Below, piece by piece: positions 56,501-63,930 of a DNA stretch of 64,000 bases. The notes under the pieces were generated by a model that ran no database searches, was not told the DNA's origin, and saw nothing but the letters and a program-made list of their open reading frames with translations. The stretch is from Schistosoma mansoni (taxonomy: Eukaryota; Platyhelminthes; Trematoda; Strigeidida; Schistosomatidae): contig NC_031496.1 in assembly GCF_000237925.1 (NCBI RefSeq), forward strand, positions 1,961,396-2,025,395, read 5' to 3'. The position numbers and the translations under genes were made by a program. The first letter of the stretch is position 1. Every line of letters begins with the position of its first letter.

Positions 56501-59500
56501 GACATATATAATTTCATTTAATATTGTCTGATTTGAATCTTCCCATTGATGTTTTTAGGACTGCAACTGATCAGTCTCTAATTGGCATATGTGCATACTG
56601 TGCGTATTACCTCGACATAGCCTTAATTCACAAGCATTATAAGCAACGATGGATAGTGGCTAGCAGTGGAATCCAGTTTGACGCGCGTCACTTCGTCCTA
56701 TTTCGGACTCTTCAGTTGGATGTACCTTTTAGCATCTCAGAGTTGATGTTCACTCTAGGACTCAAACACATATATAACTATCAGACGGGGTTTTATGGAG
56801 ATTTAGTATTTTTCATGGTCGAAAGCGTGAGTCAATTGAAGCTAGACCACCATGGAAAATCTGGAAACACTGGACGGCCGTTTCATTCTATTGCGGGACT
56901 CCTCGGCAGTACGAATCCACGATCCCGCACTCGTGAGACTCGAACCCAGGACCTACCAGTCTCGCGTCAGAGCCCTTAACCGATAGACCACTGAGCTGGC
57001 ATCCAACTCCCCTAAGTGGATACTCCACATCCACCAACCCGGTTAAAGCGCCGGACATTCGCTTTTCGTCTTCTCAATTTCGTAAAAAACAGTAATGTCA
57101 CGAGAAGGCAGTGAGTAGGACTTCCCTGGCAGAGACTATATACTCGTGGCTATGTGAGAGCATTTGGAGAGGGAGAGCGGACTTTCCCCACTCTCAGCCG
57201 TACCAGGGCATTCGTGGGGGCGCCCCCCGCTTCCACCTAAGGAAAAACCACTTGCTTCAATTTAAGCATCCAAGTTAGTATCTCAATCCTTCTTGTATCG
57301 ATATTCACTTTTCCCTTCTTTCTTTTTCTTTCTCTCTTATTATTTAGGTAGAAAAAATCTTTCGTAAATCCGTAGAATTTTGTAATGATCATTCTATATG
57401 GAAATTAAATGTAGCCCATGTATTATATATGCAAGAGAATAAATATAAAGAAGCATGTCAATTTTATGAACCAATAATTAAGAAACAATATCATCATAAG
57501 TTACTCAACATTAGTGCTATTATTTTAGCTAATTTATGTGTTACTTATATAATGACTAGTCAAAATGAATATGCTGAAGAATTAATGCGTAAAATTGAAA
57601 AAGAAGAAGAAGAACAAGAAGAACAAGAAGAACTACATCGTGGAACTGACGGCGATGTCGACGGTGTCGTCGACGATCATCATCATGATGATGATGTTAT
57701 ATTATCTCGTCATCATTCAAAGAAAAAATTATTTCATTTATGTATTATTAATTTAGTAATTGGTACATTATATTGTACTAAAGGGAATTATGATTTTGGT
57801 ATTAGTCGTATTATTAAAAGTTTAGAACCATATCATAAAAAATTAGGACCAGATACATGGTAAGTAATCAATATGTTGTTTGTTTGTTTATTTGTTTTAC
57901 TTTACTTTACTTATTTACGCCTGTTACTCCCGATGGAGCATAGGCCGTCGACTAGTATTCTCCAACCCACTCTGTCCTGGGCCCTTCCTTTCTGGTTCTA
58001 TCCAATTGTTGTTCATTGTTTTCATAGTTGAAATCATGAGTCAATTGAAGCTAGACCACTATGGAAAACTTGGAAACACTGGACGACAGTTTCGTCCTAT
58101 TGTAGGACTCCTCAGTGGCAGTGCGCATTCACGATCCCGCAATCGCGAGATTCGCGCCAGATCACTTAACCCATAAATCACTGAGCTGTTCGGCGTCTAA
58201 CGGTGTTAATGTCTAACTTCAAGCAATCCAAGAAGTTAAAGCAACCGTTCACCAATCGTCTTTAGTGCTTCCAGGTTTTCTATGGTGGTCTAACTTCAAT
58301 TGATTCATGATTTCAACTATGAAAATACTGAAATCTCCAAAAAAACCCCGTTCTGATTATGTATTATTTGTTTATAAACATTATTAACTGAACTATTACC
58401 TATTCACAATTGATGGATCACTTAGGTGGTGATCAATGTTATGTGTGTCAAGTCCTTCTTAGTGCAGATTGAATGTTATCGATCAAGTTGCAATGTGGTC
58501 GCTAGTCTAGGGGGTTTGACACTACGTGCCTTATGTTGAGATAAGATAGTGGTTGGAGGTGGTCAACAGGAATCCCTGGACCCGGGTTTCATGCTACTCA
58601 GTGGTAACGTTTCTAATTGTGAAGCTGAGTGACACGGGATCGAATTCGTCAGAGAGCACCAGTTACCTCAAGATTACAGATATACCTTGCTGGCGAGTGC
58701 CAAATAGCACGAAACCCGGGGTTTGCTGTTGACTACCTCCAATCACCCTTTTATCTGAACTGTACCTATGTATGCCAATATCATAAGAATTCCACATGAT
58801 AGACTACAATGCAAAATAATGCATGAATGACAGCTGACAGATACATTCTAAATGAGTTAGACAATGCTGCTTATTATCATCCCTCTTCCTTTTTCTTCCG
58901 ATGGTCGACTGGATTATAAATATCTCGACATCTGACGGAAAATATGGAATACAATGGACATCTCGGAATCAACTACAAGATTTGAACTTTACAGATGGCC
59001 TAACTCTTCTATCCCATACACACGAACAAATGAAACTGAAAACAAATAGTGTAGCAACAGCCTGTGCAGCAGTAGGTATCAACATACACAAAGGAAAAAT
59101 CAAGATCTTCAAATACAATACGGAGAACACCAACTTTATCTTAGTTGATTGAGAAACTCTGTAAGATGTGGGAAGTTTCACGTATCTGATAAGCATCATT
59201 GATGAACAAGGAGGATCTGATGCAGATGTGAAGGCGAGGATTGGCAAAACAAGGACAACATGCCTACAGTTGAACAACATATGAAACACAAAACAACTAT
59301 CTTCAAGCCAACATCAATGTGAGAATCTTCAATACGAACGTCGATACAGTTCTACTGTATGGAGCTGTATAGAGAGCTATCACAACCACCATCAAAATCT
59401 TACAAGTAATTATAAACAAATGTCTACGCAAAATACTCAATGTCCGTTGACTGGATATCATCAGCAACAGCCTACTATGGGCGAGTACAAACCAACTTCT

Positions 59501-62500
59501 AACTGAGGAGGAAATTAGGAAAATACGTTGAAAATGGATCGGACATACATTAAGGGAATCATCAAACTGCATCATGAGGCAAGCACTAATTTGAAATGCT
59601 GAAGAGGAGAGGAAAAGAGGAAGGCCGAAGAACATATAGTGTCGAAAATTGGAAGTAGACATGAAAAAGATGAATAACAACTGGAAAGAACTGGAAAGGA
59701 TTGTGGAGGACAGGGTTGGATGTAGAATGCTGGTGGTCGGCCTATGCTTCTCCATCAAGTTGGTAACAGGCGTAAGTAAGTAAGTTAGTATGCTTCATCC
59801 TTTAAAAAAGACAAACATTTCTTCACCAATGCTGCTCATTTATAATCTGGTTGATTTCTGATTAAGTCCAATGTATCATTATTCCTTCTATTTATATAAC
59901 GGCCTGTTTTCCTTTTTTAAAAGTACTTTCAAGGTAGAAATAATATAAAGTTCATCAAGGGTTAATCAGCATTGTCTTCCTTTTCATTTTCAACTTAATT
60001 GACCTGTATATATATATATATATATATATATCAACTGAAAATGTAAAAACTATTATCAGAAGGGGTTTTGTGGAGATTTAGTATTTTCATAGTTGAAAGC
60101 GTCAGTCTGGCGCGAGACTGGTAGGTCCTGGGTTCGAATCTTGCTCACGAAGCGGGATCGTGGATGCATACTGCTGAGGAGTTCTATAATAGGACGAAAC
60201 GGCAGTCAAGCAGTGCTTCCAGGTTTTCTCTGGTGGTCTAGCTTCAATTGACTCACTCTTTCAACTAATCGATATTTATTGATTTTTGGGATTTAGAATA
60301 GACGAACACAAATAAACGTTGATCGATCAATCATAAACTATATAGAACCTTAGACATAGGTGTAATAGTCCAACTTGTCCCAGAATCATATCGTTGCACT
60401 AAAAGATGACATGAACAAGATGATGATAAGATGAATAATAATTAAGGTGAAAGACCTATTTGTTGCTTTTTATCACACTAGTCAGTACTGGATCCCCTGA
60501 TGGGTAAAGCATGTCCAGATCACCGAAGATGTATGGAACTGTAGTGAAAGGGAACCCAAATGGGGACACTCGAATATATTTCGACACAAGTTCACAGAAT
60601 ATCTTACTAAAATCTGAGAACCACACATTTTGCAAAATGTCAATCAATTGTCTCACACTTGGAGATTCCTTTCTCAAATATCAGTCAATCGTCTCAGACT
60701 TCATTGTTCCTGAATTTCCATAACAATTGCTTTCTGTTCCCATCCATTTCTTCTTGAACTTCTACTGTCAGACATTCAAATCCTGACTATTGTTATATAC
60801 TACTCATGTCGATATAAGTAGCACATACCACAGCATCATCAATCAGTTTATAACCAAATGATAAAATCATTATTTTAACAAAAAACTGTACAATAGAAAA
60901 AGTAATAACGAAAGTTGTTTGGGTAGGTACATAATTAGTTTAAATGTAGTAAATTACTGGAAATTTAGACAGATTCAACTGAATCAGACATTTTGAACAT
61001 GTTCCAAATTGACGATCTACCTACTTTAAACAGTATAAAGTTGATTGGATAACCTATTCAGTATACAATGACCCAGAGAACCATATACCGATCGCCCCCA
61101 AATACCCTGGTACGGCCGAGAGTGGAGAGAGTCCGCTTTCCCTCTCCAAATGCTCACACACGGCCACTCGTATAAAGCCTCTATCAAGGAAGTCTTACTC
61201 ATTGCCTTCTCGTAGCATTACTGTTGTTTACGAAATCGAGAGGACGAAAAGCGAATGTGCGGCGCTTTACCCGGGTTGGTGAATACGGCGAGTCCACCTA
61301 GGGGAGTTGGAAAACCCTCATTCCAAACCAATGGTGGACATGGGCTGGCTCCAGGATCCTGAGGGAACAAATGGCGTATGAATCAATGGTTGGTCACCGG
61401 CTACCATGGGACTGCAACTCCTTACGATGCTCCATTGCCTTTTGGATTAGTCCTTTAGGTCATAGGCTCGGGAGTGTGACCCCCTAAGAAAACTACCTAC
61501 TTCAGTTTGGGCACTCAGGCAGTATCTCAGCCCAATTTATATTCGATAATTTCGATGTTTGATTATACTTCCATGAAAAGAAGTTTAGACCAAGTTGTCA
61601 AGCAAGACATTAGATCTATTTCAAATTCATTTGTTGAGATTTACACAAATACCATTTTTCTTCTTTATTACCTAAATGTTGCATGGCAACAAAACTTCTA
61701 ATTATCCATGTACATAGTGATTTATTATCTGTGGTGTATTATGTAATTCCTATTACCTATAAATATCATCACACAAATTTCAAATATAATAAATAGTCAT
61801 AATATAAATAAATCAACTAGCTTTCTAATATTCTGATTAGTTGCTAGGATAGTAGGGGGGGAAGGGGGAGGGAGGGAGAGATGAATTCTTATATGATTAT
61901 TACCATGGTATTGTTTCTTGGTCGATACTAATGATAACATTCTAGTTATGAACTGAAATTATACTGATCAGTAGTTGCGTAGTAATAAAAAAAACAAAAT
62001 GACATTAATATAATATACGTAATCCATTTTTGATACTTCTTTAACTCTAATTGACATTTATATCTTTCGAAAGAAATTATGAATAAATGGTAATATTATC
62101 AGTATAAGGGGAAACGTGAAAGAATCTGATGATTATTTAATCCTAGTATGGAATTCCTCAGAACTGCCCTTCAACAACCTGACATCAGGGAATCAAGCCT
62201 GGTATCCTACAATGTTAGATATTAACACCGCTAGATGCCAGCTAATCAGTATAAAGTTTCAGGGATTGGAGGTTCTGTGTTTTGGAAATAGTTGAATTTT
62301 CGAAGTTTAAATGATGAATTGATTTTAACTAAGTTACCATTGGAAACAACTCTATGGGCGAAACAACAAACCAGATTCCATCCAGTGGAGTAAGAAATCA
62401 GGAAGAAGCGCTGGAAGTGGATCGGGCACACTTTGAGGAAATCACCCAATTGCGTCACAAGACAAGCCCTCACTTAGAATCCTGAAGGTCAAAGAAGAAG

Positions 62501-63085
62501 AGGAAGATCAAAGAACACAATACTCTGAGAAATAGAGATAGACATGAGAAGAATGAACAACAATTGGATAGAAATAGAAAGGGAGGGTGGGGAGAGAGTG
62601 GGTTAGAGAATGGTGGTCGGCGGCCTATGCTCTATTGGGAGTAACAGACGTAGGTAAGTATGGAATACCTTAGCAATATATTTCGACAACCTCTCATCAG
62701 GGAATCAAGTCTGGTATCGTACGATGTTAGATATGAACACTGCTAGATACCAGCTCATGAGTCAAGAGTTTCAGGAATTGGAGGTTCTGGGTTTAATTCT
62801 CGTTTAGGGTATCGTGAATGTGTAACACTGAGGAGTTGCCTAGCAAGGCGAAACAGCTTTTAAAGCTTTCAAGTTTTGGATAGTTGTCTAGTTATGATTA
62901 GTTAGTAAGTTAAACTACGTAAATAATAATATTACCATTAGTTTCCTTCCACTTTCTATCTCTCTCTCTTAGGTATTATGCTAAACGTTGCTTCTTATCC
63001 CTTATTGAAAATATGGCAAAACATATGATTTTGATAAGAGATGCTGTATTAATGGATTGTATACAATTTTTGGAACAATGTGAAT
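41275..63085 (+). CDS. TTC30 (IFT70): Intraflagellar transport protein 70 / TTC30, gene span, 3' end off-window
   Basis: TPR-rich IFT-B subunit (DYF-1 in worms), needed to build cilia and, by family knowledge, to support tubulin glycylation/glutamylation and kinesin-2 transport. In flukes the ciliated larvae, flame cells and sperm would be the sites of use (inference). Seven exons, 41275-41556, 45299-45511, 45995-46219, 49992-50350, 53473-53668, 57348-57859 and 62973-63085, join in matching phases and give about 633 residues; the human protein has 665, so one last exon remains right of the window. Conserved blocks include [50 protein letters not shown] and [20 protein letters not shown]. The human gene is intronless whereas this one has introns up to 5.1 kb filled with retroposons. 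Oddity: an acidic/His-rich insert at residues ~513-548. Confidence 0.94.
41557..43659. other. IFT70 intron 1, left part, nothing recognised
   Basis: AT-rich intronic DNA without recognised exons, RNAs or repeats. Confidence 0.5.
43660..44160 (-). mobile_element. Penelope-like element, reverse transcriptase fragment
   Basis: Minus strand at about 44043-43955 reads [20 protein letters not shown] followed by IQELLKT. The Y-x-DD-T catalytic block with this context is typical of Penelope-like RTs. Flanking text is frame-broken. Lies in IFT70 intron 1. Confidence 0.6.
44797..45078 (-). mobile_element. SM-alpha-like hammerhead retroposon (degraded core)
   Basis: Contains the retroposon arm CTGGAAGCACTGGACGGCCG, the core complement GTTTC...CTCCTCAG (44839-44865, stem II changed), a tRNA-like tract with TCGAACCCAGG, and the CTCACAACAGACATG end. 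In IFT70 intron 1. Confidence 0.75.
45299..45511 (+). CDS. TTC30 (IFT70): IFT70 exon 2
   Basis: 71 codons, acceptor CAAAAAAAG, donor GTTAGT, phase 0 both sides. Contains [20 protein letters not shown] (human LQAAIKYSEGDLPGSRSLVE) and [16 protein letters not shown]. Confidence 0.92.
45585..45905 (+). mobile_element. SM-alpha-like hammerhead retroposon
   Basis: Begins with a degraded inverted ribozyme arm (GAAGCACTGGATGGCCATTT), continues with GAGATATCAACTCACTGAAG, and has a tRNA-like region (CTCAGTGATCTATCAG; B box GGGTTCGAATCTCG at about 45839-45852), ending at GGGATCGTGGAT without a full 3' core. It fills most of intron 2. Confidence 0.75.
45995..46219 (+). CDS. TTC30 (IFT70): IFT70 exon 3
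   Basis: 75 codons, acceptor TGTCAAG, donor GTGAGT, phase 0. [20 protein letters not shown], then [20 protein letters not shown], almost identical to vertebrate TTC30. Confidence 0.93.
46367..46892 (-). mobile_element. Dispersed retroposon, family R1, copy 5
   Basis: Minus-strand copy beginning at TTATTTATTTAAACACATAA and ending near GCCTCCAAATGCCTTGGTAC on its own strand. In IFT70 intron 3. Confidence 0.78.
46893..47199. other. IFT70 intron 3 segment, nothing recognised
   Basis: No exon or repeat was recognised. Confidence 0.45.
47200..47375 (-). mobile_element. SM-alpha-like hammerhead retroposon, truncated
   Basis: Starts with the family end CAGAAGGGGTTTTGTGGAGA and the CATAGTTGAAATCATGAGTC arm. 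The minus-strand ribozyme core lies at 47331-47305 (CTGAGGAG, GTCC/GGAC stem II, CGAAAC). The tRNA-like part is missing. Confidence 0.78.
47765..48338 (+). mobile_element. RTE-type LINE, 5'-end-only fragment with target-site duplication
   Basis: 574 bp matching the LINE 5' region (CCAACCGTTGCTGCTACC to TTGGTCACTTTCAAATC). Flanked by a perfect 12-bp repeat TCTGTAAACACT (47753-47764 and 48339-48350). It shares its 5' start with the fragment at 3022 but stops earlier. In IFT70 intron 3. Confidence 0.8.
48346..48783 (+). repeat. Intronic inverted repeat, left arm
   Basis: About 430 bp whose reverse complement recurs at 53940-54367 with few differences (shared text includes AAATAAAATAAAAAAGACGT, AGGAAGTTGTACACAACACA and CATGAACTCGACATCAGTC). 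The two arms flank IFT70 exons 4 and 5. Origin unknown; no coding content. Confidence 0.8.
48985..49011 (-). ncRNA. Hammerhead ribozyme core (minus strand)
   Basis: On the minus strand: CTGAGGAG, stem II GTCC-loop TACAATA-GGAC, then GAAAC. This fits the conserved hammerhead CUGANGA...GAAA core. The outer arms (GGTCTTCCAG etc.) would supply a further stem. Confidence 0.75.
49225..49251 (+). ncRNA. Hammerhead ribozyme core (plus strand)
   Basis: CTGAGGAG, stem II GTCC/GGAC with loop CATAATA, then GAAAC, followed by GGCCGTCCAGTGCTTCCAGG, the usual SM-alpha arm. Confidence 0.75.
49775..49950 (+). mobile_element. RTE-type LINE, 3'-end fragment
   Basis: From ATCTTCAAACCCTAATCTTT to the ACGAAGTTCTACGTTGTGAC tail and GACTGACTGACT repeat. 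Ends about 40 bases before the IFT70 exon 4 acceptor. Confidence 0.72.
49992..50350 (+). CDS. TTC30 (IFT70): IFT70 exon 4
   Basis: 119 codons plus two bases, acceptor ATTTAAG, donor [26 protein letters not shown] and [25 protein letters not shown] 5' fragment begins about 60 bp after the donor. Confidence 0.93.
50411..50657 (-). mobile_element. RTE-type LINE, 5'-end fragment
   Basis: Minus-strand copy of the LINE's first ~250 bases (CGACCGTTGTTGCTACCTTG inward to GCAGCATCGCTG-like text). No target duplication was found. Begins 60 bp after IFT70 exon 4. Confidence 0.72.
50658..51394. other. IFT70 intron 4 segment, nothing recognised
   Basis: A short stretch near 51240-51310 (GCATGACCGAGCGCC, TAACGTGATCTG) resembles the spacer near 10200-10250 but cannot be classed. 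Confidence 0.35.
51395..51715 (-). mobile_element. SR2-like RTE LINE, internal-deletion derivative
   Basis: The plus-strand text 51395-51605 is the complement of the SR2-like 3' coding end (TTACGCCAATTACTC, GGAGCATAAGCCGCCGACCA, TTTGGTCTTCCTCTTCTC). From about 51612 it joins directly to 5'-type sequence (AACCCTCCTCCTTTACCCGG, GGAGGAGCTACAGGCGGAGT). The middle of the LINE is gone. Confidence 0.6.
51985..52290 (+). mobile_element. SM-alpha-like hammerhead retroposon
   Basis: GAGATATCAACTCACTGAAG start, tRNA-like middle (CTCAGTGGTCTATCGATC; B box GGGTTCGATTCTCG), ribozyme core 52194-52220 (stem II with one mismatch, GTCG/GGAC), and the arm GGTTTTCTACGGTGGTCTAG. In IFT70 intron 4. Confidence 0.8.
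52291..52770. other. IFT70 intron 4 segment, nothing recognised
   Basis: Plain AT-rich intronic DNA. Confidence 0.45.
52771..53314 (-). mobile_element. Dispersed retroposon, family R1, copy 6
   Basis: Complete-looking minus-strand copy from TTTATTTATTTAAACACATA to the GGTACGGCTGAGAGTGGGGA end, with an (AG)n expansion at about 53252-53268. In IFT70 intron 4. Confidence 0.8.
53473..53668 (+). CDS. TTC30 (IFT70): IFT70 exon 5
   Basis: One base completing a split codon, then 65 codons; acceptor TTTTTTTCAAG, donor [26 protein letters not shown] and [19 protein letters not shown]. Its last part is duplicated at 54872. Confidence 0.92.
53720..53939 (-). mobile_element. SM-alpha-like hammerhead retroposon
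   Basis: Arm AGTCAATTGAAGCTAGACCA, minus-strand ribozyme core 53808-53782 with intact CTGAGGAG, GTCC/GGAC and GAAAC, then the tRNA-like tract (TTCGAACCCAGG; CCACTGAGCCGGCATCC). In IFT70 intron 5, directly joined to the inverted repeat arm at 53940. Confidence 0.8.
53940..54367 (-). repeat. Intronic inverted repeat, right arm
   Basis: Reverse complement of 48346-48783, nearly unchanged along its length. Ends at TTCAGCGTTTACAGA, directly against a LINE 3' tail. Confidence 0.8.
54366..54850 (-). mobile_element. RTE-type LINE, diverged 3' end
   Basis: Minus frame 54831-54559 ([20 protein letters not shown] then [15 protein letters not shown] and [20 protein letters not shown]) is the C-terminal tail of the same LINE type but a clearly different subfamily. 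Its 3' end at about 54370 has the GTCAGTCAGTCAG motif. Confidence 0.75.
54872..54950 (+). pseudogene. Duplicated end of IFT70 exon 5 with its splice donor
   Basis: GCAACAAGCTAAAATTTATT onward repeats 53629-53700, about 80 bp: the last 15 or so codons of exon 5 ([13 protein letters not shown]), the GTAAAC donor and some intron. It has a few substitutions (E-N to K-D in the peptide). Preceded without a gap by SM-alpha sequence (CGAACCCAGGACC), and it has no acceptor of its own, so it is a partial exon copy. Confidence 0.82.
55110..55285 (-). mobile_element. SM-alpha-like hammerhead retroposon, truncated
   Basis: Arm GAGTCAATTGAAGCTAGACC, ribozyme core 55207-55181 on the minus strand (all conserved bases present), and the start of the tRNA-like tract (GATTCGAACCTAGG). 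In IFT70 intron 5. Confidence 0.78.
55286..55774. other. IFT70 intron 5 segment, nothing recognised
   Basis: The frame 55556-55741 has no domain. Unclassified intronic DNA. Confidence 0.45.
55775..55855 (+). mobile_element. RTE-type LINE, short 3'-tail fragment
   Basis: GTGCTAATGAGGTATGGCAA and GGTCCTACGTTGTAGCTGA match the LINE tail of the 54.4-kb subfamily. Confidence 0.5.
55910..56500 (+). mobile_element. Dispersed retroposon, family R1, old copy with internal duplication
   Basis: Diverged plus copy. The GGCTACCATGGGACTAC block occurs at about 56115 and again near 56330 (TTACCATGGGACTGCATCTC), so part of the repeat is present twice. Confidence 0.65.
56787..57002 (-). mobile_element. SM-alpha-like hammerhead retroposon
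   Basis: Starts CAGACGGGGTTTTATGGAGA, arm GTCAATTGAAGCTAGACCAC, core region 56905-56879 with changed bases (GTTTCATTCT), and the tRNA-like tract TCGAACCCAGG ... CCACTGAGCTGGCATCC. Immediately abuts an R1 fragment. Confidence 0.75.
57003..57222 (-). mobile_element. Dispersed retroposon, family R1, partial copy
   Basis: Only the 5' half of the R1 unit (GGTACGGCTGAGAGTGGGGA to TCCACTTAGGGGAGTT on its own strand). Ends about 125 bp before the exon 6 acceptor. Confidence 0.72.
57348..57859 (+). CDS. TTC30 (IFT70): IFT70 exon 6
   Basis: 170 codons plus two bases, acceptor TTATTTAG, donor GTAAGT. Carries [20 protein letters not shown], the [20 protein letters not shown] block and an insert of about 36 residues (E/D runs, HHHDDD, RHHSKKK) where vertebrates have about ten, then [20 protein letters not shown]. 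Confidence 0.93.
57897..58016 (-). mobile_element. SR2-like RTE LINE, 3'-end fragment
   Basis: TTTACTTTACTTATTTACGC and GGAGCATAGGCCGTCGAC, GTCCTGGGCCCTTCC are the complement of the SR2-like coding end. About 120 bp, cut by the hammerhead retroposon at 58017. Confidence 0.65.
58017..58360 (-). mobile_element. SM-alpha-like hammerhead retroposon with both arms
   Basis: Left arm TTTTCATAGTTGAAATCATG, minus-strand core 58115-58089 (complete), shortened tRNA-like tract, then the right inverted arm GGTTTTCTATGGTGGTCTAA ... ACCCCGTTCTGA. Same two-armed layout as 48917-49352, but the right core is lost. Confidence 0.78.
58545..58748 (+). mobile_element. Second hammerhead-type repeat with inverted ends
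   Basis: Ends GGTTGGAGGTGGTCAACAGG and TGTTGACTACCTCCAATCACC are inverted copies, as are CCCGGGTTTC (58580) and GAAACCCGGG. Near 58694-58722 CTGGCGAG-TGCC-AAATA-GCAC-GAAAC resembles a hammerhead core with one departure (G where the core has A). A B-box-like GGGATCGAATTC lies at 58627. Distinct from SM-alpha by sequence. Confidence 0.55.
58880..59790 (+). mobile_element. SR2-like RTE LINE, 5'-truncated and degraded
   Basis: The RT end begins in 58901-59150 ([20 protein letters not shown] then [20 protein letters not shown]). The remainder is frame-broken to the usual end ([20 protein letters not shown] then LCFSIK) and a GTAAGTAAGTAAGT tail. The YADD-like site reads FTDG. In IFT70 intron 6. 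Confidence 0.78.
60008..60031. repeat. (TA)n microsatellite
   Basis: Twelve TA units in IFT70 intron 6, just before a hammerhead retroposon. Confidence 0.9.
60055..60275 (+). mobile_element. SM-alpha-like hammerhead retroposon, shortened
   Basis: Starts CAGAAGGGGTTTTGTGGAGA then joins directly to the tRNA-like part (TCTGGCGCGAGACTGG; GGGTTCGAATCTTG) and the plus core 60174-60200 (stem II GTTC/GGAC with a wobble pair). Confidence 0.78.
60276..61092. other. IFT70 intron 6 segment, nothing recognised
   Basis: Frames on both strands at 60456-60723 are without domains. Confidence 0.45.
61093..61534 (+). mobile_element. Dispersed retroposon, family R1, 3'-truncated
   Basis: From GCCCCCAAATACCCTGGTAC to GGCAGTATCTCAGCCC; the A-rich tail is missing. 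Confidence 0.75.
61535..62139. other. IFT70 intron 6 segment, low complexity
   Basis: AT-rich, with a G-rich tract at about 61854-61880 (GGGGGGGAAGGGGGAGGGAG). No other feature. Confidence 0.45.
62140..62290 (+). repeat. Third hammerhead-type repeat, head fragment
   Basis: CATCAGGGAATCAAGCCTGG ... TAGATATTAACACCGCTAGA matches the first part of the repeat at 62690 and stops before the ribozyme part. Confidence 0.5.
62380..62665 (+). mobile_element. SR2-like RTE LINE, 3'-end fragment
   Basis: Degraded C-terminal coding text ending GGCGGCCTATGCTCTATTGG and GTAACAGACGTAGGTAAGTA. Lies between two pieces of the third hammerhead repeat. Confidence 0.68.
62690..62905 (+). mobile_element. Third hammerhead-type repeat
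   Basis: tRNA-like middle (CAGCTCATGAGTCAAGAG; GGTTCTGGGTTTAATTCTCG), then CTGAGGAG-TTGCC-TAGCAA-GGC-GAAAC at about 62838-62865, which fits a hammerhead core with a GCC/GGC stem II, then an arm CTTTTAAAGCTTTCAAG. Same layout as SM-alpha but different sequence. Ends shortly before the exon 7 acceptor. Confidence 0.55.
62973..63085 (+). CDS. TTC30 (IFT70): IFT70 exon 7
   Basis: One base, 37 codons and one base; acceptor TCTCTTAG after a pyrimidine-rich tract, donor [26 protein letters not shown] text (here [20 protein letters not shown]) and [10 protein letters not shown], aligning with human ECVQFLEHCE. The next exon should begin at LHG and lies beyond 64000. Confidence 0.9.
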
Positions 63086-63206
63086 GTAAGTCAAAGGATA
63101 TTTAGTGTTTTTCGTGGTTGATGTTGGACCCAGGTTTCTTTCTAGTTAACATTGGTTGGCAATATGTTTCTGTAATCTTGCGATAACTGATATTTCCTAT
63201 AGGGTT

Positions 63207-63930
63207 CGAAAGATTAGTCAGTCAGTCACAACGTAGAACTTCGTACGTACGTACATCAGTTCGAGTTGTCATTACCACATTATCACACTGATGCAGTTGT
63301 CCATTCAAATCCCATAGTGGTAGAAGTAGTAAGAGTATAAGCAGTAGTTGGAAAGATTAGGGTTTGAAGATGTTATTGAAGGAGTATAACACAGTGAAAT
63401 AAATTTGGAAAGAGAGAAAGGATAGGGATATGAGGAATTCAGAGAATTAGAATTTGGTAGAACACAAACAGTGGATGCACCTTCGCCATTGCAAACGATT
63501 TTGAGCCATGTCATTCAAGGTCTCTAACAATCGATTGCTATCATCTCGCGAATCCCAACCAGGTAGTCTACACCTATCAACATGGCCCAGTCCAATTGTC
63601 AGTGACTTCATGGACTTGTGCCACGTTTCGGTCTGGTCGCCCCTAGCTTTCTTCCAACCTACTCCTACTCGATAAAACATCGCACGTCGGGGCAGTCGGT
63701 GGTTGGGCATACGTAACACGTGTTCCAGCCATCTCAACTGATGAAGTTTCATTACTTCATCAATCGATTTGCAATCCTTACATAGTACCCGTTTCCTAAC
63801 ATTTGCATTACTTACCCGGTGGTCCCAGGATATACGAGTAATGCTTCGAAGACACCTATGATTGAATACTAGTAGCCTACGAATATCCTCTACTCTTATC
63901 GGCCATGTTTCACTGCTATGAAGTAGGTAC
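63207..63930 (-). mobile_element. RTE-type LINE, 5'-truncated 3' end
   Basis: Minus frame 63932-63447 ([20 protein letters not shown], then NHRLPRRAMFYRVGVGWKKA and [20 protein letters not shown]) and the 3' tail to the GTCAGTCACAACGTAG end. Closely related to, but clearly less similar than, the pair at 22.7 and 29.7 kb. In the IFT70 intron after exon 7. Confidence 0.82.
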
